64,000 nucleotides of DNA from DALYLB01 sp964468345 (GTDB lineage: Bacteria > Acidobacteriota > Blastocatellia > RBC074). The position numbers were made by a program, and so were the translations under genes. A model generated the notes under the pieces. That model was not told the origin of the DNA and made no database searches. It saw only the letters and a list, made by a program, of their open reading frames with translations. This document shows positions 38,290 to 47,653 of the stretch, in pieces; position 1 is the stretch's first letter; the number at the start of each line of letters is the position of its first letter. Location of the stretch: positions 62,001 through 126,000 of the forward strand of contig CAYXVZ010000002.1 of the NCBI GenBank assembly GCA_964468345.1, written 5' to 3'.

Positions 38290-38997
38290 ATGGACACGGC
38301 AAGCAATATCCTTCGCATTACTTTTTTTCTTGCGGCAATAACTTGTTCCGCGCGGGCGCAACAGGCGATCATAAACATGCCATCGGCGGACATTACGCCT
38401 GAAGGACAGGTCTTTCTGATGCACGAGACGCAATTCCGCTCCCAACAACCGGGCAGGTTCTGGTACGGAACAAATTTCTTCGCCTATGGAATGGGCAAAA
38501 ATACCGAATTGGCTGTAACGACCTATAACCACGGCACACCATCCGCTGCGAATGCAGCTGTCGGAATCGGGTTCAAATCCGCCATCCCGCTATTCAAAAA
38601 AGCGCGGCCGGAGCATGAATACAAACTGACGGTGGGAAAGATGATGATCATCAACACCAGTGGACGAGGCATGGGCAGTTTTATGTATGCCCACGGAAGT
38701 TTCAAAATCCCGAGCACACGCACGCGAATCACGGCGGGCATCAGCGGCGGCACCGACGAACTTTTCAAGAAAGACACGGTTCATTTCATCGGTTCGGTGG
38801 AACAGAAAATAACGAAGCGCTTTTATTTTGTGACGGAGTGGTTTTCCGGACGCCATGATTTCGGATTCTTAGTGCCCGGCGTTCTTTTCCATCCCACCGA
38901 ACGAACGGTCGTGGTGGCGGGGTATAAGATTCCCAATCATCCTTCCAACGGGAAGCCCGGCATTGTTCTCGAATTCGGCATCTTCCTCGGAAAATAA
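38290..38997 (+). CDS. Secreted, probable outer-membrane beta-barrel protein
   Basis: A 235-residue exported protein. The signal peptide ends near CSARAQQ (residue ~25). The rest alternates hydrophobic/polar residues in strand-like segments rich in Gly/Phe/Tyr (GRFWYGTNFFAYGMGKNTEL, RFYFVTEWFSG, IVLEFGIFLGK) and ends in an aromatic-rich strand, as in small porin-like barrels. No Cys or catalytic residue pattern is visible. ATG 38290 is the only reasonable start for this signal peptide. Function unknown. It precedes the exporter locus by about 190 bp. Confidence 0.7.
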   Translation: MDTASNILRITFFLAAITCSARAQQAIINMPSADITPEGQVFLMHETQFRSQQPGRFWYGTNFFAYGMGKNTELAVTTYNHGTPSAANAAVGIGFKSAIPLFKKARPEHEYKLTVGKMMIINTSGRGMGSFMYAHGSFKIPSTRTRITAGISGGTDELFKKDTVHFIGSVEQKITKRFYFVTEWFSGRHDFGFLVPGVLFHPTERTVVVAGYKIPNHPSNGKPGIVLEFGIFLGK

Positions 38998-39183
38998 GCC
39001 CGGCGGCAGAGTTGGCATTGTCCGGATCCGAACAACCGATTGTGCTGCCCTGAACATTGTCCGAGCGAGAGCACATTCTAAACCCAGTGAATTCGGCATT
39101 TAGAGCTTGGCCCCAGGATTGCGAACGGGCACTGCGGAGGCGGACTGTAAATGGATGCGGTCCGCCTTGGGAGGAGCCAAGCA

Positions 39184-40428
39184 ATGGACAGAGATCTTGA
39201 ACCGCAGATTCGGAAAAAGCGGATCCTGCGGCGAAGCCTGGGATCGATCGCCATCATCGTCATCGCCGTGCTCGTATTCGTCTGGATGCCCAGATTGATT
39301 CAGCCGACTGTCGCCCGAACGGCCATTCGCATTGCCCGCGTGGATGCGGGACCAATCGAAGCCCAGATTTCCGCCTCGGGGCTGATCGTGCCGGAGTTCG
39401 AACAGGTCATATCAAGCCCGGTCAATGCGCGCGTGCTGAAAATTCTGCAGCGACCCGGCGCTACCTTGCATCGCGGGACTCCCATCCTCGAACTCGATCT
39501 GAACGAATCGAGACTGGCCATTGAAAAGCTCGCGCAGCAGATTGAGTTGAAACAAAACCAGCAGGCCAAGGCGCGGCTGGATCTGGAAAACACCTTGATC
39601 AGCCTGCAAAGCCAGTGGGAAATCAAAAACCTCGAACATAAGGCGGCGCGGGCTGCCACGCTGCGGAACCGCCTGCTCCGGCAGGAAGGCCTGCTGTCCG
39701 AAGAACGGCTTCGCGAAGTCGAACTGATCGAGGAGAAGGCCGCTCACGAGTTGAAACAACTGGAAGCCGCGAAACAGAACGCGCAAGCCTCAACACGAAC
39801 CTCGCTCGAAGGCCTCACCCTCGAAATGAAAACCCTCGAAGGCGAAATTGCGGAAGCCCGCCGCCAGATGGAACTCGCCACCACCAAATCCGATCGTGAT
39901 GGCGTCCTGACCTGGGTTATCAATGAAGAAGGAACAACGCTGCAAAAAGGCACCGTGTTGGCCCGCATTGCGGACCTCCGCAGCTTTCGCGTCGAGGCCA
40001 GCGTCTCGGATGTCCATGCCAGCCGCATCCACGCGGGCTTGCCCGTCAGCGTAAAAATCAACGATGAAGTACTGGCGGGAAATGTCTCTCGAATCAATCC
40101 GGCCGTGAACAACGGCGTCGTCACTTTCTTTGTCGACCTGGCCGAAAAATCGAATCCACGGCTTCGTTCGAACCTGCGCGTCGATGTCCTGGTTGCGACG
40201 GAGCGAAAGGAACGCGCTCTGCGAATCAAACGCGGCCCTTTCGCCAGCGGCGAAGGCACACGCGATGTCTTTGTCGTTCGCGGCAACACTGCCATCAAGA
40301 CGCCGGTCCGTTTCGGAATTTACAGCTTCGATTATTTTGAAGTCGTCCATGGCCTGCTCGAAGGCGACGAAGTCATCATTTCGGATATGAACAGTTATCA
40401 ACATCTGAAGGAACTCAAACTTAAATAG
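39184..40428 (+). CDS. HlyD/MacA-type adaptor, first gene of ABC exporter locus
   Basis: Periplasmic adaptor of 414 residues. ATG at 39184 has GGGAGGAG 7 bp upstream; the ATG at 39151 does not. One TM anchor (SIAIIVIAVLVFVWMPRLI) is followed by the first lipoyl half (ARVLKILQRPGATLHRGTPI), a long coiled-coil (~residues 115-235, with KLAQQIELKQNQQAKARLDL) and the second half with GVLTWVINEEGTTLQKGTVL. A hairpin (AGGCGGAC/GTCCGCCT, 39138-39167) lies just before the ribosome site. It is followed 16 bp later by the ATPase gene. Confidence 0.93.
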   Translation: MDRDLEPQIRKKRILRRSLGSIAIIVIAVLVFVWMPRLIQPTVARTAIRIARVDAGPIEAQISASGLIVPEFEQVISSPVNARVLKILQRPGATLHRGTPILELDLNESRLAIEKLAQQIELKQNQQAKARLDLENTLISLQSQWEIKNLEHKAARAATLRNRLLRQEGLLSEERLREVELIEEKAAHELKQLEAAKQNAQASTRTSLEGLTLEMKTLEGEIAEARRQMELATTKSDRDGVLTWVINEEGTTLQKGTVLARIADLRSFRVEASVSDVHASRIHAGLPVSVKINDEVLAGNVSRINPAVNNGVVTFFVDLAEKSNPRLRSNLRVDVLVATERKERALRIKRGPFASGEGTRDVFVVRGNTAIKTPVRFGIYSFDYFEVVHGLLEGDEVIISDMNSYQHLKELKLK

Positions 40429-40444
40429 CCTGGAGGAACCACGG

Positions 40445-41173
40445 ATGGTCGCAACCAAATCAGCCGTCCTGCCGACGCAGAATGCCGAATTGCAACACAC
40501 GAAGATGATTCATCTAGAGGGTGTCGAAAAAGTGTACCGAACCGCCACGATCGAGACCGTCGCGCTGAGCAATATCAATCTGTCCGTGCGGCAAGGGGAA
40601 TTCATTTCGATCATGGGGCCGTCCGGATCGGGCAAAAGCACGCTGCTCAATGTCATCGGCCTGCTCGACGTTCCCTCGGGCGGCACAATCGTGATCAATA
40701 ATCAGCCCATAACATCCTATAGCGATCGTCATCTCGCGCATGTTCGCAATGAGGAAATCGGGTTCATTTTTCAGACCTTTCATCTGATCAGCGATTTGAG
40801 CGTCGTCGACAATGTGGAGGTCCCTCTGCTTTATCGAAAAGGGCTTTCTGGATCCGAGCGGCGCAGGCTGGCGCTGGCCGCGCTCGATCGCGTCGGTCTG
40901 CACGCCCGCGTGCATCATTTTCCCAACCAGCTCTCGGGCGGTCAGCAACAACGCGTCGCCATCGCCCGCGCCATCGTGGGAAATCCGCGCATTCTGCTGG
41001 CGGATGAACCGACCGGAAATCTCGACAGTCAGATGGGCGATGAAATCATGGATGTTCTGAGAGACCTCAATCAGAAAGAAGGAACCACGGTCGTCATGGT
41101 TACGCACGATCCGCGGCAGGCGGAGAAAACAGAACGCATCATTCGTTTATTCGATGGCCGGCAGGTGAGTTGA
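40445..41173 (+). CDS. ABC transporter ATPase, LolD/MacB type
   Basis: Nucleotide-binding subunit of 242 residues. Walker A is GPSGSGKST (58-66), the Q-loop FIFQTFHL, the signature LSGGQQQR (163-170), and Walker B ILLADEPTGNLDS with the catalytic Glu. The Q-loop and D-loop match the MacB/LolD/FtsE subfamily that partners FtsX-type permeases. GGAGG lies before ATG 40445; a second ATG at 40505 would give a shorter, more standard N-terminus. It should dimerise to power the two permeases that follow. Confidence 0.95.
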   Translation: MVATKSAVLPTQNAELQHTKMIHLEGVEKVYRTATIETVALSNINLSVRQGEFISIMGPSGSGKSTLLNVIGLLDVPSGGTIVINNQPITSYSDRHLAHVRNEEIGFIFQTFHLISDLSVVDNVEVPLLYRKGLSGSERRRLALAALDRVGLHARVHHFPNQLSGGQQQRVAIARAIVGNPRILLADEPTGNLDSQMGDEIMDVLRDLNQKEGTTVVMVTHDPRQAEKTERIIRLFDGRQVS

Positions 41174-41195
41174 TTGAATCCCGCGCAGTTGTTTT

Positions 41196-41262
41196 ACAGA
41201 AAATTTTGAACAGAAAATTTCCCCTTTTTCCCTGTCTCATTTTTCTGCCCGACATTTTTCTG
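41196..41262. repeat. ACAGAAAATT/ACATTTTTCTGT imperfect inverted repeat
   Basis: Two left units (ACAGAAAATTTTGAACAGAA) face two right units (CATTTTTCTG..., ACATTTTTCTGT) in the gap between ATPase and permease genes. It is the same sequence family as the element at 45264-45330. Confidence 0.5.
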
Positions 41263-41285
41263 TTCGAGAAAATCCTGGATCTCCT

Positions 41286-42542
41286 ATGCTGAAAAACTAT
41301 CTCAAGATCGCTCTCAAGGTTCTTTTACGAAGAAAGTTCTTCACTTTTATCAGCCTCTTCGGCATCGGCTTCACGCTGATTGTGCTGATGGTCGCGGTGG
41401 CCTTCCTCGATCATGTCTTCGGGCCAAATGCCGTCGAGAGCCGAAACGATCGAACGCTGGGAATTTTTCACCTCAATATGAAAACGCCCGATGGCCACGG
41501 CCACTGGGGAGGAGCGGCGGGGTACCTGTTTCTTGATCGGTATACGCGGGATCTGCCGTTCGTCGAAAAAATGTCCACATTCACGGAAGCCCGGCAGGCC
41601 ATCTCCTATCACAATGGGCAGAAGATTCAATCGTATCTCAAGCGAACCGATGGCGAGTTCTGGCAGATCTTGAATTTCCGCTTTCTTGAAGGCGGGCCCT
41701 TCCTGCCGGAGGACGAAAAAAATCGGAATCTCGTCGCCGTCATCAATCGCGAGACGCGGCAAAAATTTTTCGGGGACCAGACTGCGTTGGGGCGATCCAT
41801 CGAGATCGACGGCCAAACGTTCAGAATCGCAGGCGTTGTCGAAAATGTTCCGTTTCTGCGACAAATCCCTTTTGCCGATATCTGGGTGCCGATCAGCACC
41901 ATCAAGAATGATTCATATCGCAAGGAACTGATGGGCGAGTTTCACGCAATATACCTGGCGCGATCGGCGGCGGACTTCCCCGCGATTCAGGAAGAGTTTC
42001 GCGCGCGGCTGGCAAAAGTGGAGTTTCCGGACCCCAAGAAATGGAATTTTATCAACGGGCACATGGACACGTATTTCGAAGCCACGGCCCGCGAGTTGTT
42101 CGGGCAGCGGGATGACGAAAGCGACACCAATCCGGCGGGCCGGCTGCTGGCCGCAATGATCATCATCGCGGTCTTATTCATGCTGTTGCCCACGATCAAC
42201 CTGATCAACATTAACGTCAGCCGGATCATGGAACGAGCAAGCGAGATCGGTGTTCGCAAGGCATTTGGAGCCTCCTCGCTGGATCTGATTGGGCAATTCA
42301 TCGTAGAGAATATTTCTCTCACCCTGATCGGAGGCGCGATCGGATTTGTTCTGTCCCGGCTCGTTCTCAACAGCATTTCGGAAAGCGGGTGGTTTCCCTA
42401 TGCTGAATTCACCCTGAATTACCGCATCTTTTTCGGGGGGATTCTGACGGCCGTGATCTTTGGCCTCTTTTCCGGCGTCTATCCCGCATGGCGCATGTCC
42501 CGGCTGCACCCGGTCGAAGCAATCAAGGGAGGACTGCGATGA
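41286..42542 (+). CDS. ABC transporter permease, MacB_PCD/FtsX type
   Basis: Inner-membrane permease of 418 residues. TM1 is FTFISLFGIGFTLIVLMVAV; a periplasmic MacB_PCD domain spans residues ~45-285; then come three TM helices with the signature ERASEIGVRKAFGAS. There is no ABC domain, as the ATPase is separate (40445). Its stop overlaps the next permease start by 4 bp (ATGA), so the two are coupled and likely heterodimeric. It differs clearly from the permeases at 14263-16824. Confidence 0.93.
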   Translation: MLKNYLKIALKVLLRRKFFTFISLFGIGFTLIVLMVAVAFLDHVFGPNAVESRNDRTLGIFHLNMKTPDGHGHWGGAAGYLFLDRYTRDLPFVEKMSTFTEARQAISYHNGQKIQSYLKRTDGEFWQILNFRFLEGGPFLPEDEKNRNLVAVINRETRQKFFGDQTALGRSIEIDGQTFRIAGVVENVPFLRQIPFADIWVPISTIKNDSYRKELMGEFHAIYLARSAADFPAIQEEFRARLAKVEFPDPKKWNFINGHMDTYFEATARELFGQRDDESDTNPAGRLLAAMIIIAVLFMLLPTINLININVSRIMERASEIGVRKAFGASSLDLIGQFIVENISLTLIGGAIGFVLSRLVLNSISESGWFPYAEFTLNYRIFFGGILTAVIFGLFSGVYPAWRMSRLHPVEAIKGGLR

Positions 42543-43768
42543 TCAAACACCTCTGCAAACTGGTCTGGAACCGCAAACGAGTCAATTTCCTGATCACGCT
42601 GGAAATTTTTTTCTCTTTTCTCGTCGTTTTCGGCGTGATCGTGCTGGCCGTTTACTTCACGGACAATTATCGACATCCGCTCGGCTTCAACTACGACAAC
42701 GTCTGGAATATCACGGTCGGCATTCAGCGAAAATCGGATAATTCGGATCAACAGGAGTTGTTGGATCGCGCGAGAGAGGTCCTGGCCGCGCTACGTGATT
42801 TCAGCGAGGTCGAATCTGCGGCGATCGTCTGGGGTTCGCCCTACTCCCGTGGAATGTGGACTTCCAGCCACACGGTTCGCGGAAAAAATATCGATTTTCA
42901 GGTCAACAATATGACGGATGATGCCCGCGAAGTATTCAAACTCAACGTCATTCGCGGGCGCTGGTTCAGCAAGGAAGATGACGGCGGTAATTACAAAGCG
43001 ATCGTCATCAATAAAAAACTTGCCGAAGAGTACTACGGGTCGGACGATCCGATTGGAAAGAATCCTCGCGAACTGTATGACAAAGCGGACGAAGGCCCGG
43101 AACCGAACGAGCCTGCGAGCAAACCGGAGCGCATCGTGGGTGTAATCGACGACTTCCGCGCGCGAGGCGAATTCGAACCGGCCGCGAATTACCTGATCAA
43201 TCGAAATAATTTACGCCTGTCGGACGGAGAGATTCCCCGTAATATCGTCTTACGGGTCCATCCAGGCACGACCGCGGAGTTCGAAGAACCGCTGATGCGG
43301 AAAATGCAGTCCATCGCGCGGGACTGGTCTTTGGAAATCAGAACCATCGATCAGATGCGCCAGGAAAATCATCAATCCTACCTTGTCCCCATGGCTGCAT
43401 TCGCTTTGGTCGCCGGTTTTCTATTGCTGATGGTTGCGCTGGGCCTGAGCGGCGTCCTCTGGCAGAATGTCACACAAAGGACAAAAGAAATCGGCCTGCG
43501 CCGCGCGAAAGGCGCAACGAGGCGCAGGATCTATCAACAGATACTGGGAGAGCTTCTCGTCATCACCACGGCCGGCTTGTTGCTGGGGATTCTCGTGGTC
43601 ATTCAATTTCCCCTGCTCGATTTTCTGGGCTTGACCACGCCCCGGGTGTACGCGATCAGCACGGTGATTTCAATGGCGTTGATTTATCTATTGAGCGTTT
43701 TATGCGGACTGTATCCCGGCCGGCTGGCGACGCGAGTGCAACCCGCGGAAGCGCTCCATTACGAATAA
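42539..43768 (+). CDS. ABC transporter permease, MacB_PCD/FtsX type, second subunit
   Basis: A 409-residue permease. ATG at 42539 overlaps the previous stop. It is supported by AGGACTGCG upstream and a family-like N-terminus (MIKHLCKLVWNRKRVNFLIT). TM1 is LEIFFSFLVVFGVIVLAVYF; a large periplasmic domain follows; then three TM helices with QRTKEIGLRRAKGATRR. Together with the upstream gene, ATPase and adaptor it makes a full tripartite-type exporter apart from an outer-membrane channel, which is absent here. Confidence 0.93.
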   Translation: MIKHLCKLVWNRKRVNFLITLEIFFSFLVVFGVIVLAVYFTDNYRHPLGFNYDNVWNITVGIQRKSDNSDQQELLDRAREVLAALRDFSEVESAAIVWGSPYSRGMWTSSHTVRGKNIDFQVNNMTDDAREVFKLNVIRGRWFSKEDDGGNYKAIVINKKLAEEYYGSDDPIGKNPRELYDKADEGPEPNEPASKPERIVGVIDDFRARGEFEPAANYLINRNNLRLSDGEIPRNIVLRVHPGTTAEFEEPLMRKMQSIARDWSLEIRTIDQMRQENHQSYLVPMAAFALVAGFLLLMVALGLSGVLWQNVTQRTKEIGLRRAKGATRRRIYQQILGELLVITTAGLLLGILVVIQFPLLDFLGLTTPRVYAISTVISMALIYLLSVLCGLYPGRLATRVQPAEALHYE

Positions 43769-43776
43769 TGCCTTCG

Positions 43777-43836
43777 GTCCACAAAGAGCACGAAGGGCGC
43801 AAAGAAAGCAGGTTACTCTTCGCGTCCTTTGTGGAC
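43777..43836. repeat. CACGAAG palindrome, degraded copy H
   Basis: Outer arms GTCCACAAAG (43777-43786) and CTTTGTGGAC (43827-43836) pair perfectly. The inner right arm looks to have lost about 9-10 nt relative to the left, so the rest is unbalanced. It starts 8 bp after the permease stop. Confidence 0.75.
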
Positions 43837-43877
43837 GAATCTGAACTTCCGCCTCGGAGCATGCGTATTCCAGGAAT

Positions 43878-45251
43878 ATGATTCTCATTGTTGACGACGA
43901 TCCATCGGTCACGACTTCGCTCGGGCTGCTGCTGAAACAGGCGGGGCTCCGGTCGCAAACCGCGTCTTCGCCGGAAGAGACCTTGTCCCGGATTCGGCAG
44001 GAGAATTTCAGCCTCGTTCTGCAGGACATGAACTTCTCCCGCACGACTAGTGGGGAGGAAGGCATCGAGCTGCTCAAACAGATTCGCAGGCATCGCCCTG
44101 AGCTGCCGGTCGTGCTGATCACGGCCTGGGGATCAATCGACCTGGCCGTTCGAGGCATCCGCGAGGGCGCCTCGGATTTCGTCACCAAACCCTGGACGCA
44201 TCAGCAAATCATACAGGCTGTGAACACGGCGCTTGGCCTTGCCGCCGCAAATGCAGGACAAAGCAAACAAAAATCCATCACGCGCGAGGAACTCGATGCC
44301 AGGCATAACTTCCAGTCGCTCGTCGGACGCGATCCGAAATTTCTAAAACTGCTTGAACTCATCGGGCGTGTTTCCGCGACGGATGCCTCGGTTTTGATCA
44401 CGGGGGAAAGCGGCACGGGCAAGGAGATGATCGCGGATGCGCTGCATCGCAACAGCCATCGGCGCGAACGCCCGTTCGTCAAAGTGAATCTCGGCGGCAT
44501 TCACGCGCAACTTTTCGAGAGCGAGATGTTCGGCCACGTCAAAGGCGCTTTCACCGATGCGCGGGCCGACCGCAAAGGGCGCTTTGAACTTGCCGATGGA
44601 GGCACGATTTTCCTGGACGAAATCGGCGACCTCGATCCGGCCGCCCAGGTGAAACTGCTGCGCGTGCTCCAGGACCGCAGCTATGAAGTCCTCGGTTCAA
44701 GCGCGCCGCGCAGCGTCGATGTCCGGGTTATCTCCGCCACCAATCGAAATCTCGCCGAGATGGTGGCGCATAATCAGTTTCGCGAAGACCTGCTCTATCG
44801 CCTGAACCTGATCGCCATCCACCTGCCTCCGCTCCGCGAACGCAGCGGAGACATCCCGCTCATTGCCGATCATTTTCTGGAAAGCCTTTCAAAGGTCTAT
44901 CGCCGGAACAATCTCAGCATCGACGATGCGGGCAAACGATGGCTGCGCGATCAGCCGTGGCCCGGCAACATCCGGCAGTTACGACATACCATCGAACGCG
45001 CCCTGCTCATCAGCAATCACGACAAACTCGCCATCGAGGACTTCACCCTCGCCATGGAGATGGACGCGCAGGAAGAAAACCGCGATTCCCTGCCGCAGGT
45101 CGGCGCAATGACGCTGGACGATTTCGAAAAAGCCATGATCGTCAAGGCTATGAAGCATTTCGACGGCAATATCAGCCGCGTCGCAGAGGCTCTGGGCTTG
45201 AGCCGCGCCGCGCTCTATCGACGATTCGAAAAGTATGAGATCGAATTCTAG
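43878..45251 (+). CDS. Sigma-54-dependent response regulator (NtrC family), GAFTDA variant
   Basis: A 457-residue response regulator. The receiver domain (1-~118) has D6, D7, phosphoacceptor D50, T82 and K104. The AAA+ domain has Walker A GESGTGK (176-182), Walker B TIFLDEIG (243-250) and an Arg-finger region. The sigma-54 contact loop reads GAFTDA (223-228) instead of the usual GAFTGA. A Fis-type HTH closes the protein (GNISRVAEALGLSRAALYRR). It probably controls the adjacent exporter together with the kinase. No good -24/-12 site was found upstream of 39184. Downstream the gap contains an inverted repeat. Confidence 0.93.
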   Translation: MILIVDDDPSVTTSLGLLLKQAGLRSQTASSPEETLSRIRQENFSLVLQDMNFSRTTSGEEGIELLKQIRRHRPELPVVLITAWGSIDLAVRGIREGASDFVTKPWTHQQIIQAVNTALGLAAANAGQSKQKSITREELDARHNFQSLVGRDPKFLKLLELIGRVSATDASVLITGESGTGKEMIADALHRNSHRRERPFVKVNLGGIHAQLFESEMFGHVKGAFTDARADRKGRFELADGGTIFLDEIGDLDPAAQVKLLRVLQDRSYEVLGSSAPRSVDVRVISATNRNLAEMVAHNQFREDLLYRLNLIAIHLPPLRERSGDIPLIADHFLESLSKVYRRNNLSIDDAGKRWLRDQPWPGNIRQLRHTIERALLISNHDKLAIEDFTLAMEMDAQEENRDSLPQVGAMTLDDFEKAMIVKAMKHFDGNISRVAEALGLSRAALYRRFEKYEIEF

Positions 45252-45263
45252 GATAAATTTTTA

Positions 45264-45330
45264 CAGAAAAATGGGGGACAGAAAAATGCAAGACCCATGG
45301 ACGAGCATTCTTCTGTCCCTCATTTTTTTG
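45264..45330. repeat. ACAGAAAAATG-family inverted repeat between regulator and kinase genes
   Basis: 26-nt arms (45264-45289 and 45305-45330) match at 23 of 26 positions with a 15-nt loop. It begins 13 bp after the regulator stop. The left arm holds two ACAGAAAAATG-like units. Confidence 0.75.
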
Positions 45331-45370
45331 CTTTGCGCCCGCGACTGCGCGAAAGCACTCTGATGAAACC

Positions 45371-46684
45371 ATGAAACTCGCGATCGGACTTCGGACCCGA
45401 TTCATTCTCTATCTCGTTTTTGTCCACCTGTTGTTTGCGGGGCTGGCGATTTACCTGCTTACAAAATCTCCCTTGTGGCTGCTGGCGGTGGAGTTCGTTT
45501 TTCTTGCCTCGCTCGCACTGGGATTTCGCCTGATCCGCAATCTTTTCGGCACGATCGAATTGATCAACACCGGCGCGCAATTCATCGAGGACAGCGATTT
45601 CACTTCGCGGTTTCGGGAAGTCGGCCAGCCGGAGATGGACCGATTGATTCATGTTTACAATCAGATGGTCGACACCCTGCGCAACGAACGAACGCGAATG
45701 CAGGAGCAGAATTATTTTCTCGAAAAAGTCATGACGGCTTCTCCCTCGGGGATCATCACGCTCGACTTCGATGGAAAAATCGCGATGGCCAATCGCGCCG
45801 CGGAACGGATGCTGATGCAGGAAAACGGCGAGATCCTGGGGAAAACATTGGCCGAGCTATCCTCCCCTTTCGCGCAAGCTGCCGCGACAGTGCCGTGCGG
45901 GGAATCGCGCATGCTTTCCCTGGGCGGGCGGCGAAAGGTGAAATGCCAGCGATCCCAATTTCTCGATCGCGGCTTCGCGCGGGAGTTTCTGGTGCTGGAA
46001 GAACTCACGGAAGAGCTGCGGCAAACGGAAAAGACGGCCTATGAGAAGGTCATCCGCATGATGTCGCACGAAGTGAACAATTCGATCGGCTCGGCCAATT
46101 CCCTTCTGCATTCGGGCCTTTTATATGCCAATCAGCTTCGCGATGAGGACCGTGGGGATTTCACGATGGCGCTGGAGGTGGCCATCGGCCGCACGCAGCA
46201 TCTCAATTCCTTTTTACGCCGATTTGCCGATGTCTTTCGGATACCCGCCCCGCAAATGCAGTCCTGCGACATTCAATCCCTGATCGAACAAATTCTATTT
46301 CTTTTCAGATCGGATTTTGAAACGCGTTCGATTCAGGTGATTCGCGAAACCGGCGCGTCATTCACCGTTCTGGCGGACCGCAGCCAAATGGAACAGGTCT
46401 TCGTGAATATCATCAAAAACGCGATGGAGGCCGTAGGAAATGACGGATGGATTCGAATCCGCACGGGCATTTCCGCGGGAAGAAACTTTATTGAAATCGC
46501 CGATAACGGCTGCGGCATCAGCGATCAGGTTCGCGCCAATCTTTTCACGCCTTTCTATAGCACCAAGGAAAACGGGCAAGGCATCGGCCTGACGCTTGTG
46601 CAAGAAATTCTGGATGTCCATGGATTCGAATTCTCGCTGGATGGGCCGACGGGCAGCCCGACGCGTTTTTCGATTTTCTTTTGA
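45371..46684 (+). CDS. Membrane sensor histidine kinase (NtrB-like)
   Basis: A 437-residue kinase. Two adjacent TM helices (FILYLVFVHLLFAGLAIYLL, WLLAVEFVFLASLALGF) leave almost no periplasmic loop, suggesting membrane or cytoplasmic sensing. A HAMP-like linker is followed by a PAS domain (~112-215) and the phosphoacceptor H233 in MMSHEVNNSIG. The HATPase domain has N-box NIIKNAMEAVG, G1 DNGCGIS and G2 GQGIGLTL. It pairs with the sigma-54 regulator 119 bp upstream, and together they probably regulate the exporter. Confidence 0.93.
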   Translation: MKLAIGLRTRFILYLVFVHLLFAGLAIYLLTKSPLWLLAVEFVFLASLALGFRLIRNLFGTIELINTGAQFIEDSDFTSRFREVGQPEMDRLIHVYNQMVDTLRNERTRMQEQNYFLEKVMTASPSGIITLDFDGKIAMANRAAERMLMQENGEILGKTLAELSSPFAQAAATVPCGESRMLSLGGRRKVKCQRSQFLDRGFAREFLVLEELTEELRQTEKTAYEKVIRMMSHEVNNSIGSANSLLHSGLLYANQLRDEDRGDFTMALEVAIGRTQHLNSFLRRFADVFRIPAPQMQSCDIQSLIEQILFLFRSDFETRSIQVIRETGASFTVLADRSQMEQVFVNIIKNAMEAVGNDGWIRIRTGISAGRNFIEIADNGCGISDQVRANLFTPFYSTKENGQGIGLTLVQEILDVHGFEFSLDGPTGSPTRFSIFF

Positions 46685-46724
46685 TGCTCAGCGTCTCCGA
46701 ATCAGAACCTGGAGAGTCGCGCAA

Positions 46725-46805
46725 ACCACAAAGAGGCGAAGTGCGCGAAGGATGGCGGCAAGACTATTTGAAGGCCTTCCTTCGCGCACTTCTTTTCTTC
46801 GTGGT
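46725..46805. repeat. CACGAAG palindrome, copy I
   Basis: 31-nt arms (46725-46755 and 46775-46805) match at 26 of 31. It starts 40 bp after the kinase stop and lies 36 bp from the convergent aldolase stop. Confidence 0.85.
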
Positions 46806-46840
46806 GAATATATTTCCGTGGGCTGGCGCAGCCTGAGAAG

Positions 46841-47653
46841 CTATTCAAGCAGATCCGGTTGCTCTTTTATGATGCGGGCATAAAGCGGCTGAAACTGGAA
46901 CCAACCGGCCATGTTGCTGCCCACTTGCGAACGCGTCGTCAGCGCATGGTCCGAACGTATGTGTGTGACCTCGCCCGCGGCCTCCGCCAGCAATTGCGCC
47001 TGACAGCTCCGGTCCATGGTGATAAACCACCAGGCGGCTTCATCCACGGTTTTGCCGACCGTCAGCAATCCATGATTCCGCAGAATGACGGCCTTGCAGG
47101 AACCGAGCGACGCAGCAATCCGCTTTCCCTCATCCAGGTCGAGAACCACGCCCGTGAAATCATCAAACAAGCCGTGATCCTCATAGAATGCACAGGCGTC
47201 CTGCGTAATCGGATCGAGCAATCGCCCGAGGGCCGACCAGGCTTTCCCATACATCGAATGGGCATGGGCCGCAGCAACGCAATCAGGTCGCGCCGCATGC
47301 ACTTGCGAATGAATCGCAAAGGCCGCGGCATTCACCGAGGCGTCTCCCTCGACCACCTCCCCCCGATGATTGACCAGGACGAGATCTGAAGCCCGAATCT
47401 GACTGAAGTCCAATCCAAAGGGATTCACCCAAAAATGATCCGTCCTCTCAGGATCGCGCGCCGTAATATGCCCGGCGACTCCCTCATCAAAACCGAACTT
47501 CGCAAATAGCCGAAACGCAGCCGCCATCCGTTGCTTTCGATGCAACCGCTCGTCCTCGACACTGGCAAACTCCGGTGGCCTCGGGATGGCTAGCGATCGC
47601 CCCGCAGGCGCAATCACCTGCGACTTCGCAATCTCTTCTAAACGAGTCTCCAT
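46841..47653 (-). CDS. Class II aldolase/adducin-family protein
   Basis: A 270-residue cytoplasmic protein of the class II (zinc) aldolase fold. Metal-ligand motifs are AAHAHSMYGKAW and RNHGLLTVG. The N-terminal part has KFGFDEGVAGHITARDP, another family hallmark. Related enzymes cleave phosphorylated sugars or act as decarboxylases; substrate unknown here. The ATG at 47653 gives a full-length protein. The preceding 500 bp (47654-48153) shows no gene; it contains the perfect palindrome CTGCCGGCAG (47935-47944). Confidence 0.9.
   Translation of the reverse strand: METRLEEIAKSQVIAPAGRSLAIPRPPEFASVEDERLHRKQRMAAAFRLFAKFGFDEGVAGHITARDPERTDHFWVNPFGLDFSQIRASDLVLVNHRGEVVEGDASVNAAAFAIHSQVHAARPDCVAAAHAHSMYGKAWSALGRLLDPITQDACAFYEDHGLFDDFTGVVLDLDEGKRIAASLGSCKAVILRNHGLLTVGKTVDEAAWWFITMDRSCQAQLLAEAAGEVTHIRSDHALTTRSQVGSNMAGWFQFQPLYARIIKEQPDLLE

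Noticed and set aside
39126..39145. A GG-N10-GC match upstream of the adaptor as a sigma-54 promoter
   Set aside because: The -12 half reads AGGC rather than TTGC and the -24 half is weak, so the match is at chance level.
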